Source of the DNA: Xestospongia bergquistia
Lineage: Eukaryota; Porifera; Demospongiae; Haplosclerida; Petrosiidae
Direction of reading: 5' to 3'
Length of the DNA stretch: 64,000 nt
Assembly: GCA_963965975.1 (NCBI GenBank)
Contig: OZ014415.1
Location: forward strand, 6,887,001 to 6,951,000
Each line of letters opens with the position of its first letter. Position 1 is the stretch's first letter. A program made the position numbers and the translations under genes. The notes below the pieces were generated by a model. The model did not search any database and was not told where the DNA came from. It saw nothing but the letters and a program-made list of their open reading frames with translations. Shown here piece by piece: positions 49,895 through 62,245 of the stretch.

Positions 49895-50653
49895 TTAGTA
49901 GCCAGAAGACTTACCACTAACATTAACAACACTGTCAAAAAAGAAACAAAATTAATTTTCAAATATTTTGAAGTATTGCTTACAAAAACATTTCCCAAAA
50001 TCCAGCTATAATTTTAAAGGTGTCCTTTATTGCCTTTTTAGGATCAGGGAGATCTGTAGAAATATCAACTTCAATGACATCTGTACGATTCGTTTGAGTG
50101 CAAGAGAAACCCCATGTGGGCTCGACAGTATTCTGTCTCAATACCAAGACCACTTCCAAATTAGGTTCGTCATTCATGAAATTCTATAGCAGGTACCAAA
50201 TATTTGAAGCATGTATACACACAATATACCGCTTTAATCTTTACAATAAGATCTTCAATATCTTCTGTAGAAAAAGGTGGTTTTAAACCAGTGAGGAAAC
50301 AATGTGGTATCTTAAAGAAACAAGTCACAATTATCGTAATCAGATAATCGTTTTTATCTAATTATAACAATCAAAAACAATATTAAAACTTCATTTGCGT
50401 ATTTACCTGGTTCTGGGAAAGGTGGCTCAGATTTTACACAAAAATTAGGATCAGTTGAGTACATCTCTTTGACTCTTTCAATTTGTTCAGAACTTCCAGT
50501 AATCTTAGTATCCCAAAAGCGTTCCAGATCTCCTGGTTTTAAAAAGAGTTCTTCTAATTTTTTAATCACGGCATCTTCCGTATGTACATCACCTTTATAC
50601 CATATATATCTGGTTTCTTGATCACTACATGTAGGCTGAGTAGTGTCTACCAT
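49895..50653 (-). CDS. Single-module relative of family B
   Basis: Exons 50653-50407, 50264-50230, 50183-49984 and 49916-49895; 504 nt, 167 aa, all phases consistent. Start MVDTTQPTCSD. The first exon encodes a charged helical region with no P-x-G-T-x-F motif. The second, only 35 nt, encodes EDIEDLIVKIKA, matching the helical end of the short Cys exons elsewhere. The third (NFMNDEPNLEVVLVLRQ to IIAGFWEMF) matches the module-closing exon in size, phase and pattern, including an I-E-V-D-I strand and a final helix. The last exon ends SGYstop. Similarity is distant, so family membership is inferred mainly from exon architecture. Confidence 0.6.
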
Positions 50654-51925
50654 TTTAGGGTAGGACTTGAAGTTAATCTAAAGATATAGGAGAATTTAAA
50701 ACTTTCTATTATGTGAGAGTCGGACGTGTCAATCAATTGCTATTTTGGTCATATGATAGATTGTATGATTATACTTAAGATTATGTCACATGTGGACGTT
50801 ATCGGTGTCCATCACTATAATAAATGTAATAGTTATTATTATTTGTTATGGTTGGTAATCGCAAGTTGATTTATATGGATAAGGTTTAGTGTACTAGTCT
50901 ATACATTTTATGTACATAAATACTACTGTTTACACAATATATATATATATACGCACATATATATTATATATGTAGTATAATATTTATATATATATATATA
51001 GTGTATAAACAACGGCATAATAGTTTACTTAAGTATAGTCATCTTTTTAATAGTATTTTCAGTTTCAATGTTCTATGATATCATTAGATATAATAAAATA
51101 TGTGTGTATATAGAACAGCTATAAACATGTCTAATTTCAAAATCTATAAATGAACTTAACTTGTAGTATACATATATCATGCTTTCAAAGTTCAAATGGA
51201 AATGACAGCCAGATAATAATAACTTTAATTTAACTTGTTTAACTTGTTTGTTTAACTTGTTTACCATGTTCCTATTTCTAATTGTATATGTAACATTTTT
51301 GAACAATAAGCAATATTTGTGAAAGTTTAAAAGCTACGTATCATTTCCAAATAGTTGCAGTGCTACAAACCTCTCACCCCCACATAAATTAATGGGTGGG
51401 TTTTGTCTGTTGAGGTTGCATCATTGCCTCTACAGGCTATTTTCTAATTATGTCTTTTACTTTGATTATAAAACCAATATGATCATTGCTACCATGACAA
51501 GGGACCAAATAATGACATCTATATCAACTTTACACAAACTGACATAGTGTTTTAATCAGATCAATTCTTTAAAAACGTTTATATAAAGTAATCCTCTAAT
51601 TGTAACTAAGAAAAGCACACCAAAAACAGGAAATGGAAATAAACTCATAACTAAGTGTAACAACAATAATATATAATAATATATATAACAATAATATATA
51701 ATATAATAATATATATAACAATAATATATAATAATATATATAACAATAATATTAACATACTATTTACATATAATAAAGTATGTAATGAGTCTTAAACATA
51801 TGAAAACAACTTTTAAATCATCAGCAAAACAATACTAATGTTCAGTGAATCAATGGAAAATTCATCATTGCAAAACAGAACAAAAAATGTCACATAATCG
51901 ATACATTCATAGTGCAGCTGTTAAA
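50654..51925. repeat. AT-rich intergenic with microsatellites
   Basis: TATA-rich tracts lie at about 50935-51002, and a repeated TAATATATAATAATATATATAACA unit at about 51665-51755. No gene is recognised. Confidence 0.5.
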
Positions 51926-51929
51926 TATT

Positions 51930-52665
51930 CATTTGTTTGAGTTCTTCTAGGATCTTGCTTAGAGTTGGATGATTGTGACGATTTTGTTTAAGACATTTCT
52001 GAGGTGGACATAGGATGCTATGGTATCTTACTCCCTTGTTTTTCTCTCTCTGTAACCAGTACATGATGTAGGATCATCTCCATTAGAGGTACAGAATATC
52101 TGTAGACATCCATTACTGGAGTTTGGCTCTTGGGATCATGAGATTTGGACTCTAGAGAAGGGTAGCCTGAGTTCCTTGGCATAAATGTTATTGTTCATTG
52201 TTGGAGGTTTGCTGCTCCATAATTAGCCACTTTAGCTTTAAGGCTATCACTAACTGATGATTCTAACAAGAAATATGGCTACTATTATCTAAATGGATAA
52301 TAGGTTCAGATTTTCACAAATCGAGGTATTTAAAAGTTGAAGCTATATCATGACTAATACCAAGTATTTGGGGTCATGCCAGGGAATTTTTTTGCAGCAA
52401 TTTGTAAAGACTTGTGCTCCATAAGGATGATAGATATGCCTACTCTAGTTGCCCAAATAAATTGTTAGAATGATGTACTCGAGAAGCAATGTCTATTTCT
52501 TTGTAGAGAAAATTTTGGTTATAGCCTGAGATGATGTTTCTGTGGAGAGACTTGGAAGCTGCTGTCGGACCTTGAAAGACAGCCACTTTAACATCACCAT
52601 TGCACCACACCCTAAAACAACTTGTATCATTGCAACTTTATTTTTACTCATAAACCAATGTTGTT
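51930..52665 (-). pseudogene. Decayed protein kinase domain
   Basis: The reverse strand matches the kinase exon of the gene at 58229-62078 along nearly its whole length, from the C-terminal helix (ATTTGTTTGAG followed by TCTTCTAGGAT) through the HRD region to the part before the glycine loop. It has many small indels and stops, and no open frame over 60 codons. It lies about 380 bp downstream of the truncated kelch gene at 53043-55986, in the position its own kinase domain would occupy. Confidence 0.75.
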
Positions 52666-53042
52666 GGTCCTGATATTATACAGTATTATATAAGATAAAG
52701 TCATAATGAGAGAGAAAGAAAGTCATAGTTGAGCACAAATATATCCATTCTAACTAATTTGTTTTGCCAAGGCATAACTCATACTGTTGGTAAATCAACC
52801 CATACAATACATTGTAATAATCATAGAGTTACTATAGGTATACATCTACTTTTATGATCACCGATTGACATAAATACACTTTACAAACAACATTTAAAAC
52901 AGTAGCAACCGAGATTACTAAATAGAATTAAAGTGTCATTTAAAATTAATGTCAATGCTATAGCACTGATATATAGTTATATAATGCATCAATGGGAGGA
53001 GACATCATTTAAAACAATGTCACAATATTAGCATAACATGTA

Positions 53043-55986
53043 TCAAAACAATGCCTCTTTTGTTTTATCTGGAGACTTCTGAGGCTGCTGTTGAGATTTT
53101 TCTTCTACCTTTTGTAAGTGTTGTATCTTTAGTTCCATGTCTTGTTGAAAGTATTCTGTTTGTTCCATATGTCGATAACATTGATATCGATATTTAGTCT
53201 CTTTTATCTTATCTATAAAGGACAAAGTTCTCGTCTTTTTTTGTACTTGTTCTACTGGATCTCTTCTTTCTTCTTTGAATCGTTTTAATGCTCTTTGATG
53301 ATAGTCACCAATTGAAGTCAAGTCATTAGAGTCAAGTACAAATTCTACTGACCACTGACCATCATCAAGGACTAATGAGAAAGAACATATGTCAATAAAT
53401 ACATATCCATCATATTAGAAAGCCAATACTCTAGTATTGTTTCTGCTTTTAACTGTTTTTTATTGTTTTTAATAAACAATTTTAATGTACTTTTATGGCA
53501 CCATTAGTCTAGCGAGATAGCCCCTCCTCCTAGAGGCTAGCTCGCTAGACTAGGTATCCATATACAGAAGTTGATTTAAGACTGTGCTACATGTATAAGA
53601 AGTCACCTGAATATCAAATATAGTGAAAAAAATTATCCAAAAAACACTATAAGCAAACAATGACATGTTACAGATGAATAAATGGATTAAAATCATATAC
53701 TCCTATTTTCATTATCCTTTGAACACATGGTGTATGTGTAATAACTTGCTTACCTAGTTCTATCAACATTGTTATATTGGGGTCTGTGACATTTGCATCT
53801 TCCCACTTTACTCTACCTCCTATGACGAACAACCAGACGCAGTGTGGTCCCATGATAACTGTTGACAGAGAGTGACCATATCTCTCAGTGACAGAGTCAG
53901 GTAGATTAATCTGTGTGCAATATGTAACATTACATCATCATTAAGGTAAGTTATGTCAACTACAATTATATCTATATCTTTGATGTATGATATTTTTATC
54001 ATGATATTTCTATCATTATTATAGCATGCCAATGGTCTGTAGATTTAAGCACATTTTAAGCTACATGATGTATTTACTGTTAATTATAAATTGTTGTTTT
54101 CAAATATCATAGTGTTAAATTTGTAACATGATATTATTTTGTAACTTCTTAATAATAATTGATAAACCACAAATAGTATAAGTAATCAGTGTATAATATA
54201 TTAGAAGGTTAAATAAAACAGATACTAACTGAATATATATTATACTTAATGAGAGACAGTCATGATATACTGTACCTTTGTCCATGACTTCTCATTGACA
54301 TCCAGAATCCAGCAGTCCTTTATTGTTTTGATATCATTATCCAGTCCTCCTATAACCACTAGTCTAGGTGATATGAAATCAGTGACAATACTGGAAGAAT
54401 GACTTTCCCTTTCCACAGGCCACTGTACTTCTAGGTCAGGTTTAGTGATAGTCTGCCAGTGCTAGATAGACAAATGAACTCAACTAATGGTTGTTACATT
54501 TATACATATAACAAGTTATTGTATATATAAATATCACTGTAATAATTGACTGGTTAATTTAACCAATATATAATTAAACAGGTTAGATGTAAAGTAAAAA
54601 TTGTACTGTCTTAATGTATTATAAGATTGACTAAACACTCAGTCTGATAGTACAATAGGAATGTTTACTCGATCTGTTCATCCATATAATGTGTCAGGGA
54701 TAAAAATATGATGACATTTACTTTACATGAAACTTATATAACCATATATTGGTTAAATTATTTTTTACAGCGATATATAGTTAGTGTAAAATATAACTTA
54801 CCACTGTACTGTTTATAACATCGACTATAAATAGAGAATTAGATGGTGACCCTTTAACTGCACCACCAAAGATGATTGCTCTTGTATTATTAATACTTTC
54901 CATAACAAAGCCTTCATTGGGTGGCATACACTGTCCAGTGATCTCAGGTATGATCCATTGACCTAAAAGAAGAACAGCACTTATTATTTTAGCTTTCATT
55001 TACTGCAGTTATGAATATTACTGAGAACATTAACAACACATCATATAATAATTACATGCAGTGTGACGCTGACTATAATAAATAGGTGATATCTGATAAT
55101 ATAATATGATAGATTAATGTTCTTACCTGTTGTCAGGTCATATATATTTTGTTCATTAGTGCGTACTCTGCCACTAGGTAATTGATGATACTGAGCATGT
55201 GATAGTTTTGTAGATGGTGGGGATCCAACACCTCCTATACATAGAAGACGATATACACCTCCATGCTCAGTTGATTTAATACCACCAAAAGCTCTCCTCA
55301 TAACTGTTATGCTGTCATCAGTAGGTTGTAGTTGGGTCCAGGTGAGGGTATAAGTATTCATCTCATTGACACTGTTATGGTAGCACTGATCATGTTGACA
55401 CCAACCACCAAAGTAATAAATTTTTGTGTCACTTATTGAAGTACATAGGTACCCTTTCACCCCTAGAGGGGGACTGCCGTTGGTTGGTCTAGAGTTCCAT
55501 AAGCCGGAGGTAATGTTGAATATCGCAATCTGTGATGTTAGTCTTCTCTTCTCATCATTATTGTGTACAAAAGGTACTTCATTTCCACCCCACAAGTACA
55601 GGTTATCTCCTATCACTTGAGTGCTATGTTCAATTCTTACATCAAGTTTGTATTGTCCTATAGAGATTGATATATACCATATCTTGAGATCAGATTACAG
55701 TATAAGGTAATATATCTACAGTATGTGATCATATCTACTACAAGACTTGTACAAAGGCTATACTAATTATATACTTGACATATACTTCACAAACCTAACC
55801 CTCATCTTCTACTATATATTACGATACATGTAGTCCATACATTATACTAGTCTCACTAGTTAGACACTCACTGCAGAGAAAGATGGTCTAGTTAGTGAGA
55901 CTACATAATATCTACAAGTGTAGATATTGTACTACTACTAATTAAGATAGTACATGATATCTAGTAACATTACCTGAAGTAGCCAT
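53043..55986 (-). CDS. Kelch-repeat protein, kinase domain lost
   Basis: Exons 55986-55974, 55657-55127, 54962-54802, 54461-54276, 53910-53754 and 53371-53043; 1377 nt, 458 aa, in phase. Kelch-like blades are marked by NLYLWGG (after S-T-Q-V-I-G-D), KIYYFGGW, IIFGGAVKG, LVVIGG and WLFVIGG. The final exon starts VLDDGQWSVEFVLDSNDLT and encodes a basic, Gln/Glu-rich helical region (about 385-455), ending KTKEALF. In the duplicate gene at 58229 the same exon continues into a kinase; here a stop intervenes and the kinase is a downstream pseudogene. The product would be a kelch scaffold without catalysis. Probably cytosolic, since no signal peptide is seen. Confidence 0.75.
53506..53551. repeat. 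Foldback element in an intron
   Basis: Arms AGTCTAGCGAGATAGCC (53506-53522) and GGCTAGCTCGCTAGACT (53535-53551) pair with one mismatch around a 12-bp loop. It lies within the last intron of the truncated kelch gene. Confidence 0.65.
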
Positions 55987-56510
55987 TTAAGTTTTTAGTA
56001 AACCACTAAAACCAGCCATCTTGCAATTTTAGTTAATTATGACACAACAAGTTTATGAGCCCCACCCAACGTGCAATATGGTGATTAGGACAGAAGACTA
56101 CTCTAATTGTCTTTGTAGCTGTGTGTATTTTAATACACATATGCTTCTGAATGTAGTCACGTGATTATTATAATTAGTTACATATGATTGTGTGTTACTA
56201 TGTTTAGGTTTTAGCAATGTTTAAGGTCTATGAGATATTGAACCAGGAAGTGACGTAATCCTGATGCTGGTTATATCCAGAGACTGCCTAATCTACCAAT
56301 CAAACAACAAGATAAATATCAATAATGTCATCTTAAAAGTTATGGTCTTATGACATCACAGGTTGTATCCCTAGGTGTATGCCTCATTTGGGTTGGTAGA
56401 GGGTGTTTGACATAAGGATAATCTTAATACAATCAATAATACCACAACACTGAGATAACACACAATGTACAACCAGCTGTCCTCTGTAATGTGTGGTATT
56501 GATTCCCAAA
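55740..56510 (-). pseudogene. Duplicated flank with DPYD last-exon scrap
   Basis: Bases 55740-55970 are almost identical to 61800-62020 (introns at the 5' end of the kelch genes). Bases 56340-56510 match the DPYD last exon and intron at 62240-62420: TACAACCAGCTGTCCTC corresponds to the C-T-G-C-T-L-C cluster region, but with frameshifts. This shows that the duplicated segment extended into the 3' end of DPYD. Confidence 0.65.
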
Positions 56511-57345
56511 ATAAGGTAATAATCATCTATAGAAGATATGAGATGATTCATTTTGTACTACAAGGATTATTACTGTATTACAGTAAGTATATACTGCTAG
56601 TGGTTACACATTGTACATTACACATTATACACTGCTAGTGCCTAATATTACTACCTACCTCTATTTGCCCTCTATATTCCTTATTACAACATGTGCATAT
56701 ATAGACTATGTCAGCTGTTATTTCCTCCTCAACATTCTCTCTTTGTCTCAGTAATAACTCTCTCACTCCTTCTAAATTCTTTTTTGGCTGCTTGACTATT
56801 TAGTTCTATATAGCTTATATGTATATGTGTTTGCAATTACTGGCTTCAAAAGTATGCTTTCAAGGTACTTCATTAATGTAAATTTAATAATTAGCATAAC
56901 TATCTAGCTGGTTAAGCAGATCACAGTATATGTATTATCAACTATCTTGATAGTATCCAAAATGTATCCTACAAATATCCTACAAGTTTCCTACTGATAA
57001 ATTTTTATAGAATATCCTGTAAATATCTTAAAATATCCTAATAGTAAGTATCCTTAGAGTATCCTAATAATAACCAAAATTTGTCCTGAAATTATTCTAA
57101 TTAGAAGTAATCTGACAGAAATTTAATATATCTTGATGGTCTCCTTATGGTATGTCATTTGTATGTAACAAAAGTAGTATCATATAATGTATAGATTATA
57201 GCATTATAGTGTATGTATATTATGTTATAAGGGATGGCAGTTTCATCATCCCCATTAATGAAGTAAAAGATAGTGATGTACAAGACGAAACCTTGTAAGT
57301 CTTAATAAATTTTCATTATCACATGACATTTATTACTGTATGTAA
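56511..57345. other. Intergenic, nothing recognised
   Basis: AT-rich, with short repeats of the type ATCCTACAAATATCC (56950-57070). No gene is seen. Confidence 0.4.
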
Positions 57346-57351
57346 TGACTT

Positions 57352-57478
57352 ACTTATCTAGCTTTACCAACATTGCCATAGAGGAATCTGTGACAGATAC
57401 TACATTGAACTTTACTGCATCTCTTACAATTATAAAGCACACACAGTGTCGTCCCATGATAGTGTTGATATAGAGTAA
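57352..57478 (-). pseudogene. Orphan kelch-gene exon
   Basis: The reverse strand encodes IMGRHCVCFIIVRDAVKFN then VTDSSMAMLVKL, homologous to the fifth exon of both kelch genes (compare IMGPYSVWLIVIGG and VTDPNITMLIEL). It has a donor-like end at the same place, but the upstream part (I-N-L-P-D-S-V-T-E-R) has been lost. No other exons surround it. It is a scrap of a third copy. Confidence 0.6.
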
Positions 57479-57607
57479 TCTGAAATGTAGATACATTATT
57501 TTTGTCAGTTGATTGATTAAACAATGAAGATATGTAGTAGAGATCTCAGACACAATATTCATATAATTTTACTATCTAATAATACCATCTTAACATATTT
57601 TCTATAG

Positions 57608-57850
57608 TTGTGACCTGATTAGCAAAAAGGGACCACTTCTGTCAAAACATTTGTGACCTGATTTATGAATAAACCACTGTTAAAACATCTCAAACATGTC
57701 AGTTTTGTATACATACAGTTGCTATATATGCATAACTATTTTATATGAATGCAAAACTGTTTTTTGATATGTTTTAACAGTGTTTTTTTTCGCAAAACAG
57801 GCCACAAATGTTTTGACAGAAGTGGTCCCTTTTTGTAAATCAGGTCACAA
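57608..57850. repeat. MITE with 48-bp terminal inverted repeats
   Basis: The left arm (57608-57655) and right arm (57803-57850) are near-perfect complements: TTGTGACCTGATT, then AAAAAGGGACCACTTCTGTC. There is no coding capacity. An inner segment also pairs (CACTGTTAAAACAT with ATGTTTTAACAGTG), so nearly the whole element can fold back. Target-site duplication not clear. Confidence 0.8.
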
Positions 57851-58228
57851 TTATATATTATGAGTTTCCCTTTTAAAAAAATACAAAAATAACATAACCA
57901 AATCAACACTTTAAATACTATAAAAGATAAAGTTCAAACTAATCCTCAAAATAAATTACAACTAACAAAAGCTCACTAACAACAATCTTAATAAGATAGC
58001 AGAAATAAATTCATAACCAAGTGTAACAACATTAACACATATATAATTAACACACTATACAAATATACAAAGTATATAAGCAAAATTAAAACTATCAAAT
58101 ACCACAACAAAATAATACTAATATACTATATGTAAAGTGGAAAAAGAAAAAAGAAAATTCCTGATTACAAAATATACCATATAATACTAATATAATGTCC
58201 ATTTGTTTTTGCATTTGTAGAATGCTTG
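57851..58228. other. Intergenic, nothing recognised
   Basis: AT-rich sequence downstream of the kinase gene. It resembles 51590-51930 in composition and in a few words (AACCAAGTGTAACAAC versus AACTAAGTGTAACAAC), consistent with the segmental duplication. Confidence 0.4.
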
Positions 58229-61200
58229 CTAAACTTTCATTTGTTTGAGCTCCTCTAGGATTTCAATCATAGTCAGACGATCACGATGATTTGGTTTAAG
58301 ACACCTTTGGATAAGAGAGGACATAGGCAGCCATTGTATACTACTAGCTTGTTGTTCTCTCTCTGAAACTGTCATAGCAGGTAGACGATGAAGGGTCATC
58401 TCCATCAAGAGTACAGAGTAGCTGTAGACATCCATTGCTGGAGTTTGGCTCTTGGGGTCACAAGACCGGGATTCTGGGGAAGCATAGGCTGGATTTCCTG
58501 GCATAAATGTCATTGCTCGTTGTTGAAGGTTAGCTGCTCCATAATCAGTTACTTTAGCTTTAAAGCTATCACCTACTGATGGTTCTAACAGGACATTAGG
58601 GCTACTAATATCTCGATGGACAATAGGGTCTGGTTTCCATAAATGGAGGTAGTTAAGAGCTGAAGCTACATCACAACTGATACCAAGTATTTGGGATTGT
58701 GTCAAAGCCTTCTTCTGGAGCTCATTATAAAGACTTGTGGCCATGATTTCCGTAAGAATAATGGGTGTACCTACTCTAGTAGCTCCAATAAATTGGACAA
58801 GATTAGGATGACGCACTCTAGAAGCAATGTCCATTTCTCTATAGAAGACATCTTGGTTATAGTCTGAGATGATGATTCCATGGAGAGACTTGGCAGCTAC
58901 TCTCAGGCCTCGGAAGATAGCCACTTTAACTTCTCCATACGCTCCACTCCCTAGAACTTCCTGCGTCATTCTCACTTCTTCCTTACTCACAACCCAATGA
59001 GGTTGATTACATTGTAATTGAGAATGAAGCTGTTGTAACTGTTGACGTTGGGCATTAACTGTTTCTTGAGACACTTGAAGTTGACTTTTAGTCTCTCGTA
59101 GCTCATCTTGAAGAGACAGGATTACTTGTTGAAAGTGCTGATCATTTTGTTTGACATTTTGTTTCTCTCCTTGTTTAAGCCATTCTCTCCTTTGTTGGTA
59201 GTTATAACTTGAGGTCAGATCATTAGAGTCTAGTACAAACCCTACTGACCATTGACCATCATTGAGGACTATATGAGAGAACACAACAGTACTAATGTCA
59301 GTATACAATGTAGTACTTACTATATACATATACACAGTGATATATATGCTAAAATGATAGTTTACATAGAGTTTGTCACTAACAATGTAAGAAAGTAAAA
59401 CAATGTAAATCTTAATGAGTTGTAATTATAACATTATACTACATGACATTTATTACTGCATATGTAATAACTTACTTACCTAGTTCAATTAACATTGTTA
59501 TATTGGGATCTGTGACAACTACTTCTTTGAACTTTATTTGACCTCCTATAACTATCAACCACACACTGTATGGTCCCATGATAAATGTTGATAGAGAGTG
59601 GACACATCTCTCAGTGACAGAGTCTGGTAGATTAATCTGTATTATATAGAGAGACATCATTTATATGTGAGTTGATTGGTTAAAGATTAAAGACATAATA
59701 TGTCTTTAATCTTGATCTCAGGCACAAATATTCATATATTTTTACTATCTATTAATATTAATATCTATTAACATTATTATGATAACACATGTTCTAGCAA
59801 TACAGTCATAGGTAAATTTGTAATTGATAAAATGTATTGATAAATGTTACTAGCTAATAACTTGATCTCATCAATTTAACAAATATCATGATAATAGAAG
59901 TATTACCTACACTACTTAATTATTTCTACTTGGAAAGAAGAAAAATTTAATCATATACTTACTATTCTACCATACAAATGTTATATACCAATTATAGTAA
60001 TAATGATAATATTAAATTACTATTTGTAATTTTCAACATTTTTAACTCTGAAACAATCTATTTAAATAAGATGTATAAAATATCATAAACTAAATTGAGT
60101 GACAAACTGACAATACATGATATACCTTTGTCCATGACTTCTCATTAATATCCAATATCCAACAGTCCTTTATTGTTTTGTTTGTCTTATCCAGTCCACC
60201 TATCATTACTAGTATAGGTGATATTGATCCAATGATAATGCTGGCAGCATGACCATATCTTTCCAGTGGCCACTGTACTACAGGGTCAGGTTTAGCTATA
60301 GTCTGCCAGTGCTAGATAGTAGTGTTGTAATTGTTTAACAATAACTAAAACTAAAGCTATTTTAGTATTGACCAAATCATTATTGTTAACAATAACAAAC
60401 TATAACTAAAATTAACCAGTCATTGATTTACAATTAATAACAAAAACTAAAATTGCACAAAAGTAGTTGTGAATTTTAGCCATTTCATTTCCAGATTTCA
60501 CACAATCAGATCAGTTAACCATTCAAATGTGTAAACAGTTAAACACAAACTAAAATAACAATCAATTAAGATAATTAACACAATGATCAAGCTGAATGGT
60601 CAAAAGATCTCCTTTGGTTTATTGATTTATAATAACAATAACTAAAAACCTATTACTATAACTAAAACTAAAATTCTTGGAGTTTTTGTGAACAATCAAT
60701 AACTAAAACAATAATTATTACAAATGCTTTATAATAACAATAACAATAACTAAAATACAAATCCATTACTTTTACAACATTACTAGATAGACAAATGAAC
60801 TCAACTAACACTCATTATATAACATGTTATCAGTCAGTGTATGAATGATAATATAACTTACCACTGTATGATTGATAATATCCAGTATATAGAGTGTATT
60901 AGATTTTATGCCTTCAACATTACCACCAAAAACAATTGCTCTTGTATTGTTTACTGCTTCCATAACAAAGCCATTATTAGGTGGCATACACTGTCCAATA
61001 ATCTCAGGTATGATCCATTGACCTAAAAGGAGAACAAATAAAGCACACTAATCTTTATAATGATAGGAAATGTATACTTCTAGTTTATAAGTACTGATAT
61101 TCACTATCATAACAGTACATGTTGTAACACTGACTGATATCTGATAATATAATATGATATATTAATGTTATTACCTGTTGTCAGGTCATATATATTTTGT

Positions 61201-62078
61201 TCATTAGTAGATACTTTGCCACTAGGTAATTGATGATATTGAACTTGTGGTAATTGTATAGAGGGTGGGGATCCACTACCTCCAATAATTAAAAGACAAC
61301 ATTTTCCTGCTTGTTCACTTGACATAATACCACCATAGCCTCTCTTCATCACTGCTATGCTGTCATTAGTAGATTGTAGTTGGGTCCAAGTGAGTGTAGA
61401 AATATCTAACTCATTGAGACTGTTATGGTAACAGCTGTCATGATAACACCAACCACCAAAATAATAAATCTTGGAATTTATTGAAGTACATAAGTATCCT
61501 TGCACCCCTAGAGGGGGATAGCCACTGGTTAGTCTAGAGTTCCATATACCGGAGGTAATGTTGAATATTGCAATTTGTGATGTTAGTCTTCTCTTTTCCT
61601 TATTATTGTGAACTGAAGGTACTTTATTCCCACCCCACAGGTACAGGAAATCTCCTATCACTTGAGTGCTGCTATGTTCTATTCTTTCACCAAGTTTGTA
61701 TTGTCCTATAGAGAATGATATGTATCATATTTTGAGATCAGGTTACAGTATAAGGTAATATACCTATAGCTGTATGTCATCACATCTACTACAAGATTTG
61801 TACAAAGGCTATACTAATTATATACTTGACATATACTTCACAAACCTAACCCTCATCTTCTACTATATATTATAATACACATAGTCCATACATTATACTA
61901 ATCTCACTAGTTAGACACTCACTGCAGAGAAAGATGGTCTAGTTAGCGAGACTACATAATACTTACAATTAAGTGTAGATTGTACTATTACTAATTAAGA
62001 TAGTACATGACATCTAGTAACATTACCTGAAGTAGCACTAGAAAAAGGATTTTTGAGAATTTGTTTGAGCCCAGACAT
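58229..62078 (-). CDS. Kelch-repeat / coiled-coil / protein kinase
   Basis: Exons 62078-62027, 61705-61175, 61022-60862, 60311-60126, 59636-59480 and 59268-58229; 2127 nt, 708 aa. Four of the exons have exactly the same length as in the truncated paralogue. Kelch-like blades occupy about 18-360 (FLYLWGG, KIYYFGGW, IVFGGNVEG, WLIVIGG). A Gln-rich coiled coil lies at about 400-450. The kinase spans about 460-705: glycine loop GSGAYGEV (469-476), VAAK lysine (489), HRDISSPNVLL catalytic loop, metal-binding DYG in place of DFG, activation-segment end SPE, then D-V-Y-S-Y-S. The loop HRDxxxxN with SSPN places it in the TKL/tyrosine-like group. All catalytic residues seem present. No membrane helix; probably a cytosolic signalling kinase with kelch-mediated targeting. 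Confidence 0.82.
60340..60785. repeat. AACTAAAA-type low-complexity tract in an intron
   Basis: Repeated AATAACTAAAACTAAA-like words fill most of the intron between the third and fourth exons of the kinase gene. This accounts for its greater length than in the paralogue's intron. Confidence 0.55.
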
Positions 62079-62245
62079 TGGAACAGTTTGTCACCATACA
62101 CATAAATAGTTTGATAGACCACACCTACATATTAGGTAGTTACATTTTACAAACAAGTCAGCAAATTATTATAACAAAACAAAAATATAACACAATCCTT
62201 CACAATATAATTAAATTAACAATAACTTTAAATCAGTTAATAGTC

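Noticed and set aside
51665-51755. Possible promoter or origin in TATA-rich tract
   Set aside because: It is a simple microsatellite with no adjacent gene start.
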